Source of the DNA: Dehalogenimonas etheniformans
GTDB lineage: Bacteria > Chloroflexota > Dehalococcoidia > Dehalococcoidales > Dehalococcoidaceae
Reading direction: 5' to 3'
Length of the DNA: 64,000 nucleotides
NCBI RefSeq assembly: GCF_014672715.2
Contig: NZ_CP058566.2
Coordinates: 1,550,001 to 1,614,000, forward strand
Below the pieces are notes generated by a model. That model ran no database searches. It worked only from the letters and a program-made list of their open reading frames with translations, and was not told the DNA's origin. The position numbers and the translations under genes were made by a program. Of this stretch, positions 26,516 through 35,775 are shown piece by piece (within the stretch, counting starts at the first letter, position 1; each line of letters begins with the position of its first letter).

Positions 26516-27769
26516 CTAAGGGTGAATAATCGGCCAGAGCCAGTTGAAGGGTGAAAAGACCCAAAACAAAATGACGTGGGCAGCCATGAACAAGACGATG
26601 CCCACGCCGATGATCTTCTTCCAGTTTCGGCGCCTGCTCCAGGCGATAAAACGGTCTTTGAACCTGGGCTTGTTATCCATCGAAAGCAGGAGCTGACGGG
26701 GGCGCTTTGCCCATCCCAGAGCTTTGTCGATGAACAGCGCGAGACCCAGGATTATGCCACCGACGATCGGCACGAAATAGAAGATATAAGTAATGCGGTT
26801 GGTAATGCCGCCGATGATAATCCACAGGATAAGAGTGGCGAAAATCCACGCGGCGGCAAATAACGCGGCTTCATTACGGCGCCGCCATGCCTGCCAGCTT
26901 GTCCAAGTGAAAACGGGGATGGTCGCCGCCCAGACAGTGGGCGTTACCGCCGACATGTACTGCGGCGTCCACCAGAAGGGCATGACATGGTAACCAAGCA
27001 CCCATTGCCAGGGGTGGAGGGCGGAGGGGTGGGACGAGTTGGCGAAAGTGATGGTGGCGGGAATGGTGAATAGTTGTGCAGCCCGATTAACCGGATTGCT
27101 CCATTCTCCGGTAAGGGCGAACTCCATAACCGGTACCGCGAGGATGGCAACGACATAGGCGACGAGGCCGGACAGCGCCAGTTGAAGAGCTTTATCCCGG
27201 CGGAAAAATAGCCAATGTATCCCGATGATGGCGATCCCAAGGAGCCCCGTAAGTTTCACTAAAGTGGACATGACCAGAAACAGGACCGCCAGCGGGTATT
27301 TACGGGCGAGGTAAGCCCACAAACCGGCGATCATAAAAAAAACATTGAAGATGTCCAGCATAGCCACCGAGGCCATGGTGAAAATTGAATTCTCGAAGGC
27401 GAACATGGTCGTGGCTAAATTAGTAGCGAGGTTCGACAAATTTAACCTTCTCAGGATGAGGTAGAAGAAGAATATCGAGCCGACACCAAAAAGGGCGGGC
27501 ATGAAGCGCCAGCCGAACTGGTTGTCGCCGAAGATCTGCATGCCGGCGGTGATGATGATCTTTCCCAACGGGGGGTGTTCCGGCTGATGCAGGACTCCTT
27601 GGACCAGGTAGTCCCTGGCCGAGACGACATAGTATTGCTCGTCCAACACCAGGTCCTTGGGAAACCACATCAGACCCAGATGCAGGATCATGGAGGCGAT
27701 GAGAATGGTCAGAAGCCAGGCGTGCTTCCAACCGGCAAAGCGTTTAAGCGCAGTTTTTATCTTTGTCAT
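26516..27769 (-). CDS. Membrane glycosyltransferase, dolichyl-phosphate-mannose protein mannosyltransferase (GT39) like
   Basis: The 417-residue multi-helix protein has, in its first extracytoplasmic loop, the Asp-Glu pair of the family (KDLVLDEQYYV), then HQPEHPPLGKIIITAG and GDNQFGWRFMPALFG, all typical of PMT/ArnT-like enzymes. About ten further helices follow. These enzymes transfer a sugar from a polyprenyl carrier to exported proteins or lipids. The acceptor is unknown. It stands alone on the minus strand. Confidence 0.82.
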   Translation of the reverse strand: MTKIKTALKRFAGWKHAWLLTILIASMILHLGLMWFPKDLVLDEQYYVVSARDYLVQGVLHQPEHPPLGKIIITAGMQIFGDNQFGWRFMPALFGVGSIFFFYLILRRLNLSNLATNLATTMFAFENSIFTMASVAMLDIFNVFFMIAGLWAYLARKYPLAVLFLVMSTLVKLTGLLGIAIIGIHWLFFRRDKALQLALSGLVAYVVAILAVPVMEFALTGEWSNPVNRAAQLFTIPATITFANSSHPSALHPWQWVLGYHVMPFWWTPQYMSAVTPTVWAATIPVFTWTSWQAWRRRNEAALFAAAWIFATLILWIIIGGITNRITYIFYFVPIVGGIILGLALFIDKALGWAKRPRQLLLSMDNKPRFKDRFIAWSRRRNWKKIIGVGIVLFMAAHVILFWVFSPFNWLWPIIHP

Positions 27770-27943
27770 TAATTAAGGCCGCTAATGAACATAACGACCG
27801 GAGAGCAATACCGTTAGCCCCTTGCCGTTTAAAACAATAAGGTTTCCTGGTTGGTATCCAATCACAAACTAATCGTTAAATAATAACACAAGAAACCATT
27901 CATTGTTTTGACGTCGTCTTTTTACCGGCAAAGGGGCAATTTT

Positions 27944-28627
27944 TCAAGATTCAGCAACTACCGGTCGGTCAAGCAGCAAGCGCGACCAGAAAATCCGGTC
28001 TCGGGGAGAGTCGGTAGCCAAATCCGCGGAAAGCCCTGCGGTCAAGCGCCGCACCATCACCAGGACGAAGAGGGCGGCAAACCCGGCGACCACAGCCATT
28101 GGTTCGTCCAGGAGGTAAGCCGCCAGCGGCAGTACCAGGAAGGCGGCGCCAACCCCTAGCGGCAGGGCGTTGCTCTGTCCGGCGCCGGTTCTGAAGCGCT
28201 GTTCCTTTGGAACGCTTTTCAGACCAGCAGCCTTGATTACCTTGGAAATGATGGCTAGAAAGACCGGGATGAGGCAGATTATCGCCGGCCAGAAGGCCAG
28301 AGTCGCCGCGGCGCCGAAACCGGTGGTATTGCCCTTTTCACCATCGAACTTCTTGAACACCGGCCACATCTGGCCGCAGGTAGCGGCCAACGCGGACAGA
28401 GTGACTACAGAAATGTCAAAATCCAGAGAACGAGCGAGCCAGACCGTGCCGATTCCTTTCAAAACATCGATGGCGCTGGCCGACAGTCCCCACACCGGTC
28501 CGGCTTTCTTCCAGATGGCATGGTGCAGGTCGCCTATCGGTTCGATATGATGGTACTTCGCCATCAGAAGGAGCTGGGGGAAGGCGCCGATAAAGTACGC
28601 CGCAACGATGACCGCGATATTAGCGAC
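27944..28627 (-). CDS. PlsY-family acyltransferase paralogue with no canonical start codon
   Basis: The protein resembles the PlsY fold: ASAIDVLKGIGTVWLA, then MWPVFKKFDGEKGNTTGFGA, a variant of the HxFPxFxxFKGGKG motif. The first ATG (28564) would remove the N-terminal helix AVIVAAYFIGAFPQLLLM, which matches PlsY helix 1. That helix is open in frame up to a GGAGGAG site, but the codon at the right distance is GTC (28627-28625), not GTG. Either initiation is unusual or the start has mutated. The conserved motif is also changed (His to Met), so the enzyme may differ from the plsY at 17964. Confidence 0.65.
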   Translation of the reverse strand, partial: VANIAVIVAAYFIGAFPQLLLMAKYHHIEPIGDLHHAIWKKAGPVWGLSASAIDVLKGIGTVWLARSLDFDISVVTLSALAATCGQMWPVFKKFDGEKGNTTGFGAAATLAFWPAIICLIPVFLAIISKVIKAAGLKSVPKEQRFRTGAGQSNALPLGVGAAFLVLPLAAYLLDEPMAVVAGFAALFVLVMVRRLTAGLSADLATDSPRDRIFWSRLLLDRPVVAES

Positions 28628-28720
28628 TATAGTCTCCTCCCGAGGAGTTGTATAAGATCAAAACGGTCACATTATAAATCCGCCGCCGTTGGTTTTGATA
28701 GTCCGAAAAAAGTCTTTACA

Positions 28721-28747
28721 TTGAACGATGGTTCAAGTTATTATAAT
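28721..28747 (+). promoter_or_regulatory. Palindrome and -10 upstream of degV
   Basis: TTGAAC-GATG-GTTCAA (28721-28736) is a perfect 6-bp inverted repeat that also supplies a -35-like TTGAAC. TATAAT follows at 28742-28747. It is a plausible operator-promoter overlap for the degV gene. Confidence 0.4.
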
Positions 28748-28843
28748 AACCATCCGCATCTCCCGCTTAAGCGTACCTAATTCTTTCGCGTCTATACCAG
28801 GAGTAATCCTTCCCAGCAAATTTGAGACCGGAGGGCAGACAGG

Positions 28844-29680
28844 ATGACCGTCAAAGTAGTCACCGACACAACCGCAGATTTGCCCGCATCCATAGTGGCG
28901 GAACTCGGCATTAAGGTCGTACCCCAGTACGTCAGATTCGCGGACAAGGTTTACCGGGACCTTGTCGAGATTTCTCACGATGAATTTTACCGCCGGCTGC
29001 AGAGCGATAGCGTCCACCCTAGCACCTCCCAGCCCTCCCCCAAGGATTTTGTGGACGTTTACAAGTCAATCCTTCCGGCGAAGGACGGCATCCTGTCACT
29101 TCACCTTTCGAAGAAACTCAGCGGCACCTACGATTCGGCGCTCCAGGCTAAGCAAATGATGGCCAAGGAAGCCAATATCGAGGTGATCGATACCCAATCC
29201 GTCTCCATGGGGCTGGGGCTTTTCGCCATCATGGCGGCACGCATGGCCAAGCAGGGCGCTACCCTGGCTGAAATAGCGGCCGCAGTCAACGACGCTATAC
29301 CTCAGATGCGCTTACTGGGCATTTTCGACACCCTGAAGTACTTAGCCGCTGGCGGCCGCATCGGTAAAGCGAAGGCTTTAGTGGGATCGATCCTTTCGGT
29401 TAAACCCGTTTTGACCGTAAAAGAGGGCGAACTGCACCCGGCGGGTCAGGTCAGGAGCAGGTCCAAGGGGATCGACCGACTGATCGAGTGGACCGGGACA
29501 TTGGGGAAAATCGCCGACCTGGCGGTGGTTCATACCACCACCCCCGATGAAGCCAAGGCACTCGCAGAACGCCTGGGCAATTATTTCCCCAAGAACCAGA
29601 TTATCATCTCCCGTTTGAGCGCCGCGGTAGGTGCCCACGCCGGTCCGGGGACGCTGTTTGTGGTGGCCCGCTCAGCTTAA
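28844..29680 (+). CDS. DegV family fatty acid-binding protein
   Basis: The 278-residue protein has the DegV start VKVVTDTTADLPASIVAELG, then STSQPSPKDF (the conserved TSQPS motif near residue 60) and LHLSKKLSGTYDSA. The family binds fatty acids; in Firmicutes the FakB members present them to the kinase FakA. No fakA is seen here. A GGAGG site precedes the ATG. Confidence 0.93.
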   Translation: MTVKVVTDTTADLPASIVAELGIKVVPQYVRFADKVYRDLVEISHDEFYRRLQSDSVHPSTSQPSPKDFVDVYKSILPAKDGILSLHLSKKLSGTYDSALQAKQMMAKEANIEVIDTQSVSMGLGLFAIMAARMAKQGATLAEIAAAVNDAIPQMRLLGIFDTLKYLAAGGRIGKAKALVGSILSVKPVLTVKEGELHPAGQVRSRSKGIDRLIEWTGTLGKIADLAVVHTTTPDEAKALAERLGNYFPKNQIIISRLSAAVGAHAGPGTLFVVARSA

Positions 29681-29732
29681 TCCCCGCATTGGCAATTGAT
29701 TCCTCTCCGAAGTGAGAGGATAATAGGCCGCT

Positions 29733-30407
29733 TTGAACCACCAAACGGCGTTTGTATTGGTCCGCTCATCGCGGCAAACCCTTGCGATCGAGATCAGACC
29801 CGATGCCACCGTTGTCGTTAGAGCCCCGAGGCGGGTGGGTTTAAGAGACATTCACCGCTTCATCGAAAGCCATCAGAACTGGATTGTCCGGAAACGGATG
29901 GAGCTCGCGGCGCGGCCACAGCCGCAGAGGAGAAAGTTCGTCGAAGGTGAGGAATTCCTCGTCGGGGGCCGAACCTGCCTGTTGCAATTGTCTGACTCGG
30001 TGTCCCCAGCCGTAGATTTGCAAGGCGACCGGTTGGTTTTGTCCGCCAAAGCACATTCCAAGGCCCGCGAAACAGTCACCACATGGTACCGGGAACATGC
30101 ACGCCGTGTTATCACCGAACGAGTCCAGCATTATGCCCGGATCATGGCCTGCCGTCCCTCGGCGATAAGGATCACCAGCCCTCGGCGTAGATGGGGATCA
30201 TGCGGCCCATCCGATTCCCTCAATTTCAACTGGCGATTGGTCATGGCGCCTCGGGAGATCATCGATTACGTTGTTGTCCACGAACTGGCCCACATCCGTC
30301 ATAAGCACCACGGCGCCGAATTTTGGGACTTAGTCGGCACTTTTTTCCCGGAGCACAAAGCAGCGCGACGCTGGCTGAAGGACAACGGATATCAATTAGA
30401 TTTTTAA
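29733..30407 (+). CDS. YgjP-type zinc metallopeptidase (DUF45, M48-like)
   Basis: The 224-residue protein ends in the metalloprotease signature VVHELAHIRHKHHGAEFWDL (HExxH then a third His), preceded by RRRWGSCGPSDSLNFNWRLV, the second conserved block of this family. The N-terminal ~100 residues form the usual beta-rich domain. The start is a TTG at 29733 and is uncertain. Substrates of the family are largely unknown. Confidence 0.88.
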   Translation: MNHQTAFVLVRSSRQTLAIEIRPDATVVVRAPRRVGLRDIHRFIESHQNWIVRKRMELAARPQPQRRKFVEGEEFLVGGRTCLLQLSDSVSPAVDLQGDRLVLSAKAHSKARETVTTWYREHARRVITERVQHYARIMACRPSAIRITSPRRRWGSCGPSDSLNFNWRLVMAPREIIDYVVVHELAHIRHKHHGAEFWDLVGTFFPEHKAARRWLKDNGYQLDF

Positions 30408-30471
30408 TCAAACGGGTATTGAATCGCGGGCGAGAAGTGATAGAATTACCCCGGGATTTTGGATTGATACC

Positions 30472-30861
30472 GTGACATCAGAGATAAAACCGAAACGCCG
30501 GGTCCTGGTTGTCGACGATGAGACCGCTATCCTGCGGTTCGTGAACGCAGGACTGGAGATTGCCGGTTATCAGCCGACGTCGACAACCGATTGCGACGAA
30601 GCCCTCAATATCGCCAGGTCCGGCAAAGCCGATATTATGCTCCTGGATATTTTCATGGCGCCGATAACCGGCTTCGACGTGCTGACCAAACTCAGGGATT
30701 TTTCAGATCTGCCGGTGATCGTGTTCACAGCCAGGGACGACGTTGGTGAATTCGCCAAGGAAGCCGGGGCTGACGACTACTTGGGCAAGCCTTTCAAACC
30801 GGGAGAACTGGCGGAAAAGATCGAGGAAGTAATGGCGCGGCGATCCGCCAGGACCGCCTAG
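30472..30861 (+). CDS. Single-domain response regulator (CheY-like)
   Basis: The 129-residue protein has the acidic pair VVDDE, the phospho-acceptor Asp in MLLDIF, Thr/Ser in VFTARD and the Lys in LGKPFKP. There is no output domain. The start is GTG. No cognate kinase is adjacent; the damaged hybrid kinase at 23140 or an unlinked kinase could be the partner. Confidence 0.92.
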   Translation: MTSEIKPKRRVLVVDDETAILRFVNAGLEIAGYQPTSTTDCDEALNIARSGKADIMLLDIFMAPITGFDVLTKLRDFSDLPVIVFTARDDVGEFAKEAGADDYLGKPFKPGELAEKIEEVMARRSARTA

Positions 30862-30902
30862 CATCCGCAGCGTCCTTCACACCACCTGGTCCGGAAAAAC
30901 CG

Positions 30903-31280
30903 TCAGGCTGGATTATGGGCGGCGCGTGCGGGCAGATCCGAGGCGATCTTGCGAATGACCACTTTTTCAGCGGCTGAAGCGTGGTCGTGAAGCTCTTCGA
31001 TGATGCTGGCGAGAGCCTTCCGGGCCCTCAAAGACAGCCGGGGATCAGCTTTGATGGCAGGAAGCAACCCCGACAATATGGATTCTCTTCCGGTGACCAG
31101 GTAATCTATGGTGACGCCCAGTTCTTCGGCGAGTTTCTCCAGCATCGAGAGTGAAGGCAGCCTTTTGTTTTGTTCAATGGCGGAGATGTGCTGAGGGGTA
31201 ATATGCAATCCATTGGACAGGTCCTGCTGGGTGAGTTTGAGGTCAAGACGTTTGGCCTTGATCCTGTCGCCGATAGACAT
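30903..31280 (-). CDS. XRE-family helix-turn-helix transcriptional regulator
   Basis: The ~125-residue protein has an N-terminal Cro/C1 HTH (IGDRIKAKRLDLKLTQQDLS, then HITPQHISAIEQNKRLPS) and a helical C-terminal ~60 residues that may mediate dimerisation. I use the ATG at 31280; an ATG at 31349 would add 23 residues unlike the family. It is divergent from the response regulator at 31445. Confidence 0.88.
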   Translation of the reverse strand: MSIGDRIKAKRLDLKLTQQDLSNGLHITPQHISAIEQNKRLPSLSMLEKLAEELGVTIDYLVTGRESILSGLLPAIKADPRLSLRARKALASIIEELHDHASAAEKVVIRKIASDLPARAAHNPA

Positions 31281-31444
31281 GTGGGTCCCTGCCTTATATT
31301 TAGTATTTTTACCCGCACAAATCTTAACAGCCTGTTGTGAGTAGCGCAATGAGACAACTACAGGTTGATTTTGCTATTGGAACCGAGTATTGTATATTTT
31401 ATTAGGGCAAATTCTTAATAAATAATTTCAAATCCTGAGATACA

Positions 31445-31855
31445 TTGAACAAAGGTAAAACCACAATTCTTCTGGCCGACGACCACGCCATTGTCCGGCG
31501 CGGCATTAAAGCCCTCCTGGAGTACGAACCGGACTTCGCCGTGGTGGCGGAAGCCAGTGACGGCCTTCAGGCTTTGGAACAGCTCGAATCGGTCAAACCG
31601 CACATACTGGTTACTGACCTGTGCATGCCCAACATGAGCGGCATCGAACTGCTCAAAGCTATGAAAGAGAAAAATATCCCGACACGATCGGTCGTTCTTT
31701 CGATGTGCGGCGATGCCCCGTACATCACAGGCGCTTTAGACGCCGGTGCCTTCGGCTATATCCTCAAGGAATCCGGCGTCGAGCATCTAGTCACGGCGAT
31801 ACGGGAAGCCCAGTTGGGACGCAGGTACTTGAGCCCGCCGCTCTCAGTGGGTTAA
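31445..31855 (+). CDS. NarL-type receiver protein lacking its DNA-binding domain
   Basis: The 136-residue protein is a NarL/FixJ receiver (LLADDHAIVRRGIKALLE, VTDLCMP, KESGVEHLVTAIR, GRRYLSPPL) that stops where a linker and LuxR helix-turn-helix would begin; full proteins are ~210 residues. No HTH remnant lies downstream in any forward frame. A minus-strand stub of 28 codons with an AGGAGG site (near 31931-31845) runs into it head-on, so a deletion joining two genes is possible. The start is a TTG. Confidence 0.75.
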   Translation: MNKGKTTILLADDHAIVRRGIKALLEYEPDFAVVAEASDGLQALEQLESVKPHILVTDLCMPNMSGIELLKAMKEKNIPTRSVVLSMCGDAPYITGALDAGAFGYILKESGVEHLVTAIREAQLGRRYLSPPLSVG

Positions 31856-32003
31856 ACAGGCGCCCCGGATTTCTTCGGAGTCGTCTCTGCGTTTGATTTG
31901 AATCCCGGACAGCTTCTCGATTCTCGTCATTTCCTCCTTTCCCGGTTTTGATGCCAGCAGAAACCGGTGTTACTATTGGAGTGCGGTCTAAAAGGAGGGT
32001 GCG

Positions 32004-32270
32004 ATGTCCACCGAGAAATTCACTGTCTCCGGCGATAAAGTGGTCGGAAAAGTCAAGGAAATAATCCACCAGGGCAATATCCGGCGGGTCCGCCTGATCC
32101 ACGAGGGTAAAGCCATTATCGACATCCCCCTGTCTATCGGGGCGCCGGCGGCGGCCGTCGGTATTCTGGCGGCTCCGCTCTTGGCGGCGGTCGGTGCCTT
32201 TGCGGCGCTGGTGACCGAGACCACCATCGAGGTGGAGCGGACCGACGATAAACCGGTTGAAACAAAATAA
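32004..32270 (+). CDS. DUF4342 family small protein
   Basis: The 88-residue protein shows VSGDKVVGKVKEIIHQGNIR, then a hydrophobic, Ala/Gly-rich segment (GILAAPLLAAVGAFAALV) and a TTIEVER end, the pattern of DUF4342. A strong AGGAGG site lies 5 bases before the ATG. The role of the family is unknown; it is probably membrane-associated. Confidence 0.85.
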   Translation: MSTEKFTVSGDKVVGKVKEIIHQGNIRRVRLIHEGKAIIDIPLSIGAPAAAVGILAAPLLAAVGAFAALVTETTIEVERTDDKPVETK

Positions 32271-32393
32271 GCCGCTGATTCTTTGGCGCCCATTACAAGT
32301 ACCGGTTCCAGGCTAACTTCCCGGTTATATTTCAGTACCGGATCTTGATTTCGCTAACCTGCGGTGGTACTATAGGCGGGTTGGAGAAAAGTA

Positions 32394-32954
32394 TTGCGCC
32401 TGCGTCAATACGACCCTGAAAAACCGGTATCATATCTCAAACTAGTCGGTGCCGTACTTCACAATTACGGCAGCTTTCACCATCCTGAGGACCTTGTCCG
32501 AATTATGGGTGAGAAGCGCCTTACCGACGTGACACATACCCCCGAAATGGGGGAAGCCACAATCAATCTTTACGACGGCGGCGACCAGAGGGTTTTCCAG
32601 TTTAAAGAATCCGCCAACCGAGGCGGCACCATTGACGTGTTGTTCAATCATAACCACCTCGAAAGTTTCCGGGCGCAATTATTTTTTGAGGGGATGCTGG
32701 GAAAACCGGGGGCATTGATTTTCTCCAGCCTGAGGCTGGGGCCGCTAGTCTCAGCGGTGGTGGGAGGGAAAGCCAACATCAGTTTTGACGCCTCCTCGGG
32801 ACAATTTTTCTGTCACTATGGAGACTTGGTTATTTCATACACCCACGAACAGGAAATGGGCATTCCAAGTATTTCAACATCCATCCTCTGCCGCCAAACC
32901 TGTCCAGCGAACCTGTTCAACAGGCCAGAACAGTTACGGTTTTCCATCACCTGA
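32394..32954 (+). CDS. Hypothetical protein
   Basis: The 186-residue soluble protein starts at a TTG (RLRQYDPEKPVSYLKLVGAV). It has mixed alpha/beta character and no motif I recognise. The last ~25 residues, rich in Cys and Pro (CRQTCPANLF), look less protein-like than the rest. It is 56 bp before polA. Confidence 0.5.
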   Translation: MRLRQYDPEKPVSYLKLVGAVLHNYGSFHHPEDLVRIMGEKRLTDVTHTPEMGEATINLYDGGDQRVFQFKESANRGGTIDVLFNHNHLESFRAQLFFEGMLGKPGALIFSSLRLGPLVSAVVGGKANISFDASSGQFFCHYGDLVISYTHEQEMGIPSISTSILCRQTCPANLFNRPEQLRFSIT

Positions 32955-32995
32955 TACCCCCGGTTCGCAACGAACAGCCGAAAACCGGTGTTTTC

Positions 32996-33010
32996 TGATA
33001 TAATTCAGGT
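32996..33010 (+). promoter_or_regulatory. Extended -10 promoter giving a leaderless or near-leaderless polA mRNA
   Basis: TGATATAAT (TATAAT at 32999-33004, with TGN in front) ends 6 bases before the polA ATG at 33011. Transcription would start about at the ATG. No ribosome site is seen between them. Confidence 0.5.
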
Positions 33011-35773
33011 ATGACCGATCCACCTAAACCGGCTGCCAGCAAACCTAGAATCGTCCTTTTCGACGCCAGCGCGCTGGTGCACCGCGCTTACCACGCCTTC
33101 GCGCACGGGCGGCAACTCACCAACTCCAAGACCGGCGAGGTCACCTCGGCGGTGTTCGGCTTCACCAATATCCTGCTCAAAGTCCTGGCTGACCTGAAAC
33201 CCAACTGCTACGCCATCGCGTTCGACCGCAAGGGGCCGACCTTCCGCCACGACATGTCGCCAGAATACAAAGCCCACCGCCCGCCGACGCCGACTGAACT
33301 CATAACGCAACTGGGGCGGGTACATGAACTTGTGGAAGCCTTCGACATGCCGATCTTCGAGCAACAGGGTTATGAGGCCGACGACCTGTTGGGGTCGGTG
33401 GCCCGGAAGGCGGAGGCGGCAGGCGCCGAGGTTATCATCGTCACCGGCGACGCCGACGCCATGCAACTTGTGGACGACGACGTCAAAGTGCTCTACCCCA
33501 AACCCGGTGGCACATTTTCCGACACCATTCTCTATGATGCCATGGCCGTAACCGGGAAGTTCGGGGTGCCGCCTCACCGGGTTGCCGATTACAAAGCACT
33601 AGTAGGAGACCCGTCCGACAATATCGGCGGTGTACCGGGAGTGGGACCCAAGACCGCCGTTAAACTCCTCACCGAATTTGATGGAATCGAAGAGATTTTC
33701 AGGAATATCGAGCTAATCAAGCCCGAAAAACTCAGGGAACTCTTGAGAAAAGAAGAAAACGCAGCGCGTCAGAGCTTGAAATTGGCAACTATCGTCACCG
33801 ACCTGCCCATAGACTTCGACATCAATAAGTGTGAAATCTGCCGCCTCAACCGGGAAAAAGCAATTCCACTGCTGCGTGAACTCGAGTTCACAACCCTGAT
33901 CAATAGACTACCAAAAACCGATTCCGCCGGAGACGCAGTGACGCAAGCGACGCCGTCGCAAGTTTCCCAACCTACAATCGAATGCCAATATACCCTGGTC
34001 GACACCACTGAGAAACTCGAGCACCTGGCTAAAAGTCTCGCCAAAGACGAGAGGTTTGCCCTTGACACGGAGACCACCAGCCTGGATGCCCTGACCGCCG
34101 AACTGGTGGGACTTTCGATCGCGCCGACGGCCGGCGAAAGTTATTACCTGCCGGTTGGGCATGTGGGAGTGGAAGGCGCTCAGCTAGAGTTATCAGAAGT
34201 CAAAAGGATGCTTGGTCCGATCCTGGCCGATAAAAAGATCCCCAAGATCGCCCACAACGCCAAGTTCGACCTTCAGATAATGCAAACCGCCGGTTTCGTT
34301 ATCAATGGGCTGGACTTCGACACCATGCTGGCTGCGCACCTGCTGGGGGAAAAAGCCCCCGGATTAAAAAACCTGGCATCAACCCGCCTCCACGTTGAAA
34401 TGACGCCGATAACGGAACTTATCGGGGAGGGTAAGAGCCAGATCTGTATCTCCCGCTGCGGCTTGAAAGAGACCTCCGATTACTCCTGCGCCGACGCCGA
34501 TATGACTTTCCGGCTGGCCAACAACCTCGAACCGGAACTTAAAAAACAGAACCAATGGAGATTGTTTTCCGAGGTGGAGATGCCGCTGGTTCCGGTCATC
34601 ATGGACATGGAGCGGGCGGGGATAGCGCTGGATATCGATAAGCTGAACGAGATGGCGGTACAGATCGCTCGTCAACTGGTAGCCCTTGAAGATGAGATCC
34701 TCGCCCTGGCCGGGCACGACTTCAACATCGCCTCGCCCAAACAACTCGGCGACGTCCTTTTCGGGGAACTTCACCTGCCGTCGGGCAGAAAAACGAAGAC
34801 TGGCTATTGCACCGACGCCGCTGTCCTCGACGAACTTAAAGATGAGCACGCTATCGTTCGGAAGGTACTCGATTACCGTACCCTGGCAAAACTGAAATCT
34901 ACCTACGTCGATGTATTGCCAACAATGGTATCAGCCTGCGACGGACGCCTTCACACCAGCTTCAACCAGGCGCGGACGGCTACCGGGAGGTTGTCATCGA
35001 GCGATCCGAACCTGCAGAACATTCCCGTCCGGGGCGAATTGGGCCGCGAAATACGCAAAGCCTTCGTGGCACCGCCCGGTTACGTCCTGCTGGCGGCAGA
35101 CTATTCCCAGATCGACCTGCGGGCGCTGGCGCACCTATCAGGCGACCCCGACCTGATCGCCGCGTTCAAGCATGATGAGGACATTCACACCGCGACAGCG
35201 ATGCGGCTTTACAACCTGCCGAAAGAACAGATCACTCCGGTTATGCGCCGCTTCGCCAAGACGATCAATTTCGGCGTCATCTACGGCATGAGCGATTACG
35301 GACTGGAACAGGCGACGGAACTCACCCGGGCACAATCTTCGGAATTCATCACCAAGTATTTCGAGCGTTATCCCGGCGTGAAATCATACCTCGAGGCTAC
35401 CAAGGAACAGGCCAGGTCGCGAGGGTACGTCGAAACGATCCTCGGACGGCGGCGCTACATCCCCGAGATCAACGCTTCGAACCGCCAGGTGCGAGAGGCA
35501 GCCGAACGTATGGCCATCAACATGCCGGTCCAGGGGACTTCGGCGGATATCATCAAGGTTGCGATGCTGCACGTCATCAGGGAGATGAACCGGCGCAAGC
35601 TCCAGAGCCGCCTGCTGCTGCAGGTCCACGATGAACTCATCTTCGAAGTACCGCAGCACGAACTTATCTTCATGTCCGAGATGGCCCCAAGATTGATGGC
35701 CGCTGCAGTTGAACTGGCAGTGCCTCTTAAAGTTGATATGAAATACGGCACCAACTGGGGAGAGATGGAATAG
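33011..35773 (+). CDS. polA: DNA polymerase I
   Basis: The 920-residue protein has three domains: a 5' nuclease/FEN domain (about 1-300; FDASALVHRAYHAF, YKAHRPPTP, GDPSDNIGGVPGVG), a 3'-5' exonuclease domain (~335-510; FALDTETTS, NAKFD and YSCADADM, so the Asp/Glu residues for proofreading are retained) and the polymerase domain (motif A YSQIDLRALAH, motif B RRFAKTINFGVIYG, motif C QVHDELIFEV). It fills gaps and removes primers. It is 2 bp before a PAP2 gene. Confidence 0.97.
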   Translation: MTDPPKPAASKPRIVLFDASALVHRAYHAFAHGRQLTNSKTGEVTSAVFGFTNILLKVLADLKPNCYAIAFDRKGPTFRHDMSPEYKAHRPPTPTELITQLGRVHELVEAFDMPIFEQQGYEADDLLGSVARKAEAAGAEVIIVTGDADAMQLVDDDVKVLYPKPGGTFSDTILYDAMAVTGKFGVPPHRVADYKALVGDPSDNIGGVPGVGPKTAVKLLTEFDGIEEIFRNIELIKPEKLRELLRKEENAARQSLKLATIVTDLPIDFDINKCEICRLNREKAIPLLRELEFTTLINRLPKTDSAGDAVTQATPSQVSQPTIECQYTLVDTTEKLEHLAKSLAKDERFALDTETTSLDALTAELVGLSIAPTAGESYYLPVGHVGVEGAQLELSEVKRMLGPILADKKIPKIAHNAKFDLQIMQTAGFVINGLDFDTMLAAHLLGEKAPGLKNLASTRLHVEMTPITELIGEGKSQICISRCGLKETSDYSCADADMTFRLANNLEPELKKQNQWRLFSEVEMPLVPVIMDMERAGIALDIDKLNEMAVQIARQLVALEDEILALAGHDFNIASPKQLGDVLFGELHLPSGRKTKTGYCTDAAVLDELKDEHAIVRKVLDYRTLAKLKSTYVDVLPTMVSACDGRLHTSFNQARTATGRLSSSDPNLQNIPVRGELGREIRKAFVAPPGYVLLAADYSQIDLRALAHLSGDPDLIAAFKHDEDIHTATAMRLYNLPKEQITPVMRRFAKTINFGVIYGMSDYGLEQATELTRAQSSEFITKYFERYPGVKSYLEATKEQARSRGYVETILGRRRYIPEINASNRQVREAAERMAINMPVQGTSADIIKVAMLHVIREMNRRKLQSRLLLQVHDELIFEVPQHELIFMSEMAPRLMAAAVELAVPLKVDMKYGTNWGEME

Positions 35774-35775
35774 CC

